From Pseudomonadota bacterium (GTDB lineage: Bacteria; Pseudomonadota; Gammaproteobacteria; Burkholderiales; SG8-39), in NCBI GenBank assembly GCA_021847125.1, contig JAJZUK010000099.1, positions 1 through 5,628 on the forward strand: a stretch of DNA of 5,628 nucleotides, written 5' to 3'. Below the pieces are notes generated by a model that saw only the letters and a list, made by a program, of their open reading frames with translations, was not told where the DNA came from and did no database searches. Below are positions 5,248-5,628 of the stretch, piece after piece. The translations under genes were made by a program, and so were the position numbers. Positions within the stretch are counted from its first letter, which is position 1; every line of letters starts with the position of its first letter.

Positions 5248-5628
5248 TCATGAATTGGCCTCCTCAAATACACCCCAATTCCCTTCGAAATCCTGCAGAT
5301 CATGCGGGCGGACTCCGGAAAACTTAGGGTCGGTAAACCAGCGGCCGAAGCGCTTGGCATCGTCAGTCAAGGTACGACCGGGAACGATGAAGTACTGGAC
5401 TGGTTGATCAGGCTTATTCAGGAGAACAAATACATATACATGTCCAGAGTGGACCCTGTCGGGACTAATCGGATAAATGTTCTTGGCGCGAAGGGTTTTC
5501 ACCTGGACCGTAAAAGTACGTCCGGTCTTGGAATTTCGCGCGAACAAGTCAATCGCCTTTGCGTTTCCAAATGTCACTGAGGTCTGGATCCCCCGCTTCA
5601 GCAATTCTGCCGCCACGAAGAACTCCCC
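5248..5628 (-). CDS. PD-(D/E)XK nuclease-like protein (N-terminus outside window)
   Basis: The frame is open from the right edge to a TGA at 5250-5248, giving the last 126 residues. A GTG at 5616 is unlikely to be the start because the conserved-looking segment GEFFVAAELLKRG begins upstream of it, so the gene is cut by the window edge. Visible motifs fit the PD-(D/E)XK nuclease fold: Glu2 in GEFF, Asp27 in AIDLFA, and Gln42-Val-Lys44 in FTVQVKT (E...D...QxK). These are followed by strand YVFVLL (65-70) and a YFIVPG strand (79-84). Related small proteins are mostly annotated as hypothetical; the sequence relation to a specific restriction or defence family is not certain. Base composition is lower in G+C than the oxidoreductase gene. 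The stop codon abuts the R'' box of the following attC, as expected for a cassette gene. Nuclease activity is inference from the motif pattern. Confidence 0.75.
   Translation of the reverse strand, partial: GEFFVAAELLKRGIQTSVTFGNAKAIDLFARNSKTGRTFTVQVKTLRAKNIYPISPDRVHSGHVYVFVLLNKPDQPVQYFIVPGRTLTDDAKRFGRWFTDPKFSGVRPHDLQDFEGNWGVFEEANS

Larger units (their letters stand above)
4262..5628 (-). mobile_element. Distal part of an integron gene-cassette array
   Basis: Three short minus-strand transcription units (nuclease-like gene, hicBA, DUF2442) are each closely followed by an imperfect palindrome of about 64-90 bp whose outer ends resemble attC R'' (RYYYAAC) and R' (GTTRRRY) boxes. Each stop codon, taking the unshifted hicA ending at 4691, falls within about 20 bp of the palindrome or inside its first box, which is the usual cassette architecture. 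The hicBA cassette starts with (G)TTGGGT and its own attC carries ACCCAAC, the complement required for a functional circular-cassette attC. All genes share one orientation, so the integrase/attI end, if present, would be to the right of the window. The left end at about 4262-4272 abuts host sequence. No integrase is visible, so a cluster of attC sites lacking an integrase is equally possible. Confidence 0.68.

Noticed and set aside
5616..5616. GTG at 5616-5614 as the start of the nuclease-like gene
   Set aside because: The frame stays open to the window edge and the residues just before it (GEFF) belong to the conserved-looking nuclease segment, so the true start is outside the window.

Overview
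The host DNA is GC-rich (roughly two thirds G+C) with long spurious antisense frames. Its gene types are a glycine-zipper lipoprotein, a class C-like serine hydrolase and a BisC-type molybdopterin oxidoreductase. This fits a Gram-negative proteobacterium, most likely beta- or gammaproteobacterial (Burkholderiales-like); that placement is inference from gene style only.

Layout. Positions 1-729 (+) hold the end of a small WYYC-motif protein gene and, 18 bp later, a complete lipoprotein with a glycine zipper and a proline-rich tail, probably one envelope operon. It converges on two minus-strand genes: a 404-aa serine beta-lactamase-like hydrolase (797-2011) and, 86 bp upstream of it, a 695-aa cytoplasmic molybdopterin/[4Fe-4S] oxidoreductase (2098-4185). 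These two may be co-transcribed from a promoter near 4213.

From about 4262 to the right edge the character changes. Short, lower-GC minus-strand genes are each followed by an imperfect palindrome bounded by RYYYAAC/GTTRRRY-like boxes. I read this as the distal end of an integron gene-cassette array. In transcription order it holds: a 5'-truncated PD-(D/E)XK nuclease-like gene, attC, hicB-hicA toxin-antitoxin, attC, a DUF2442 gene, and a degenerate last attC abutting the oxidoreductase promoter. The first and last bases of the hicBA cassette are complementary exactly as integron cassettes require: GTTGGGT at its start, ACCCAAC in its own attC, extended to a 12-bp inverted repeat. No integrase is visible; it would lie beyond the right edge, or the array may be a cluster of attC sites lacking an integrase.

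The hicA gene appears frameshifted near 4709-4711. The family-typical PEDL-stop ending survives in another frame, stopping at 4691, just before the attC. The actual frame instead runs through the whole attC and stops inside the next cassette, giving a chimeric tail.
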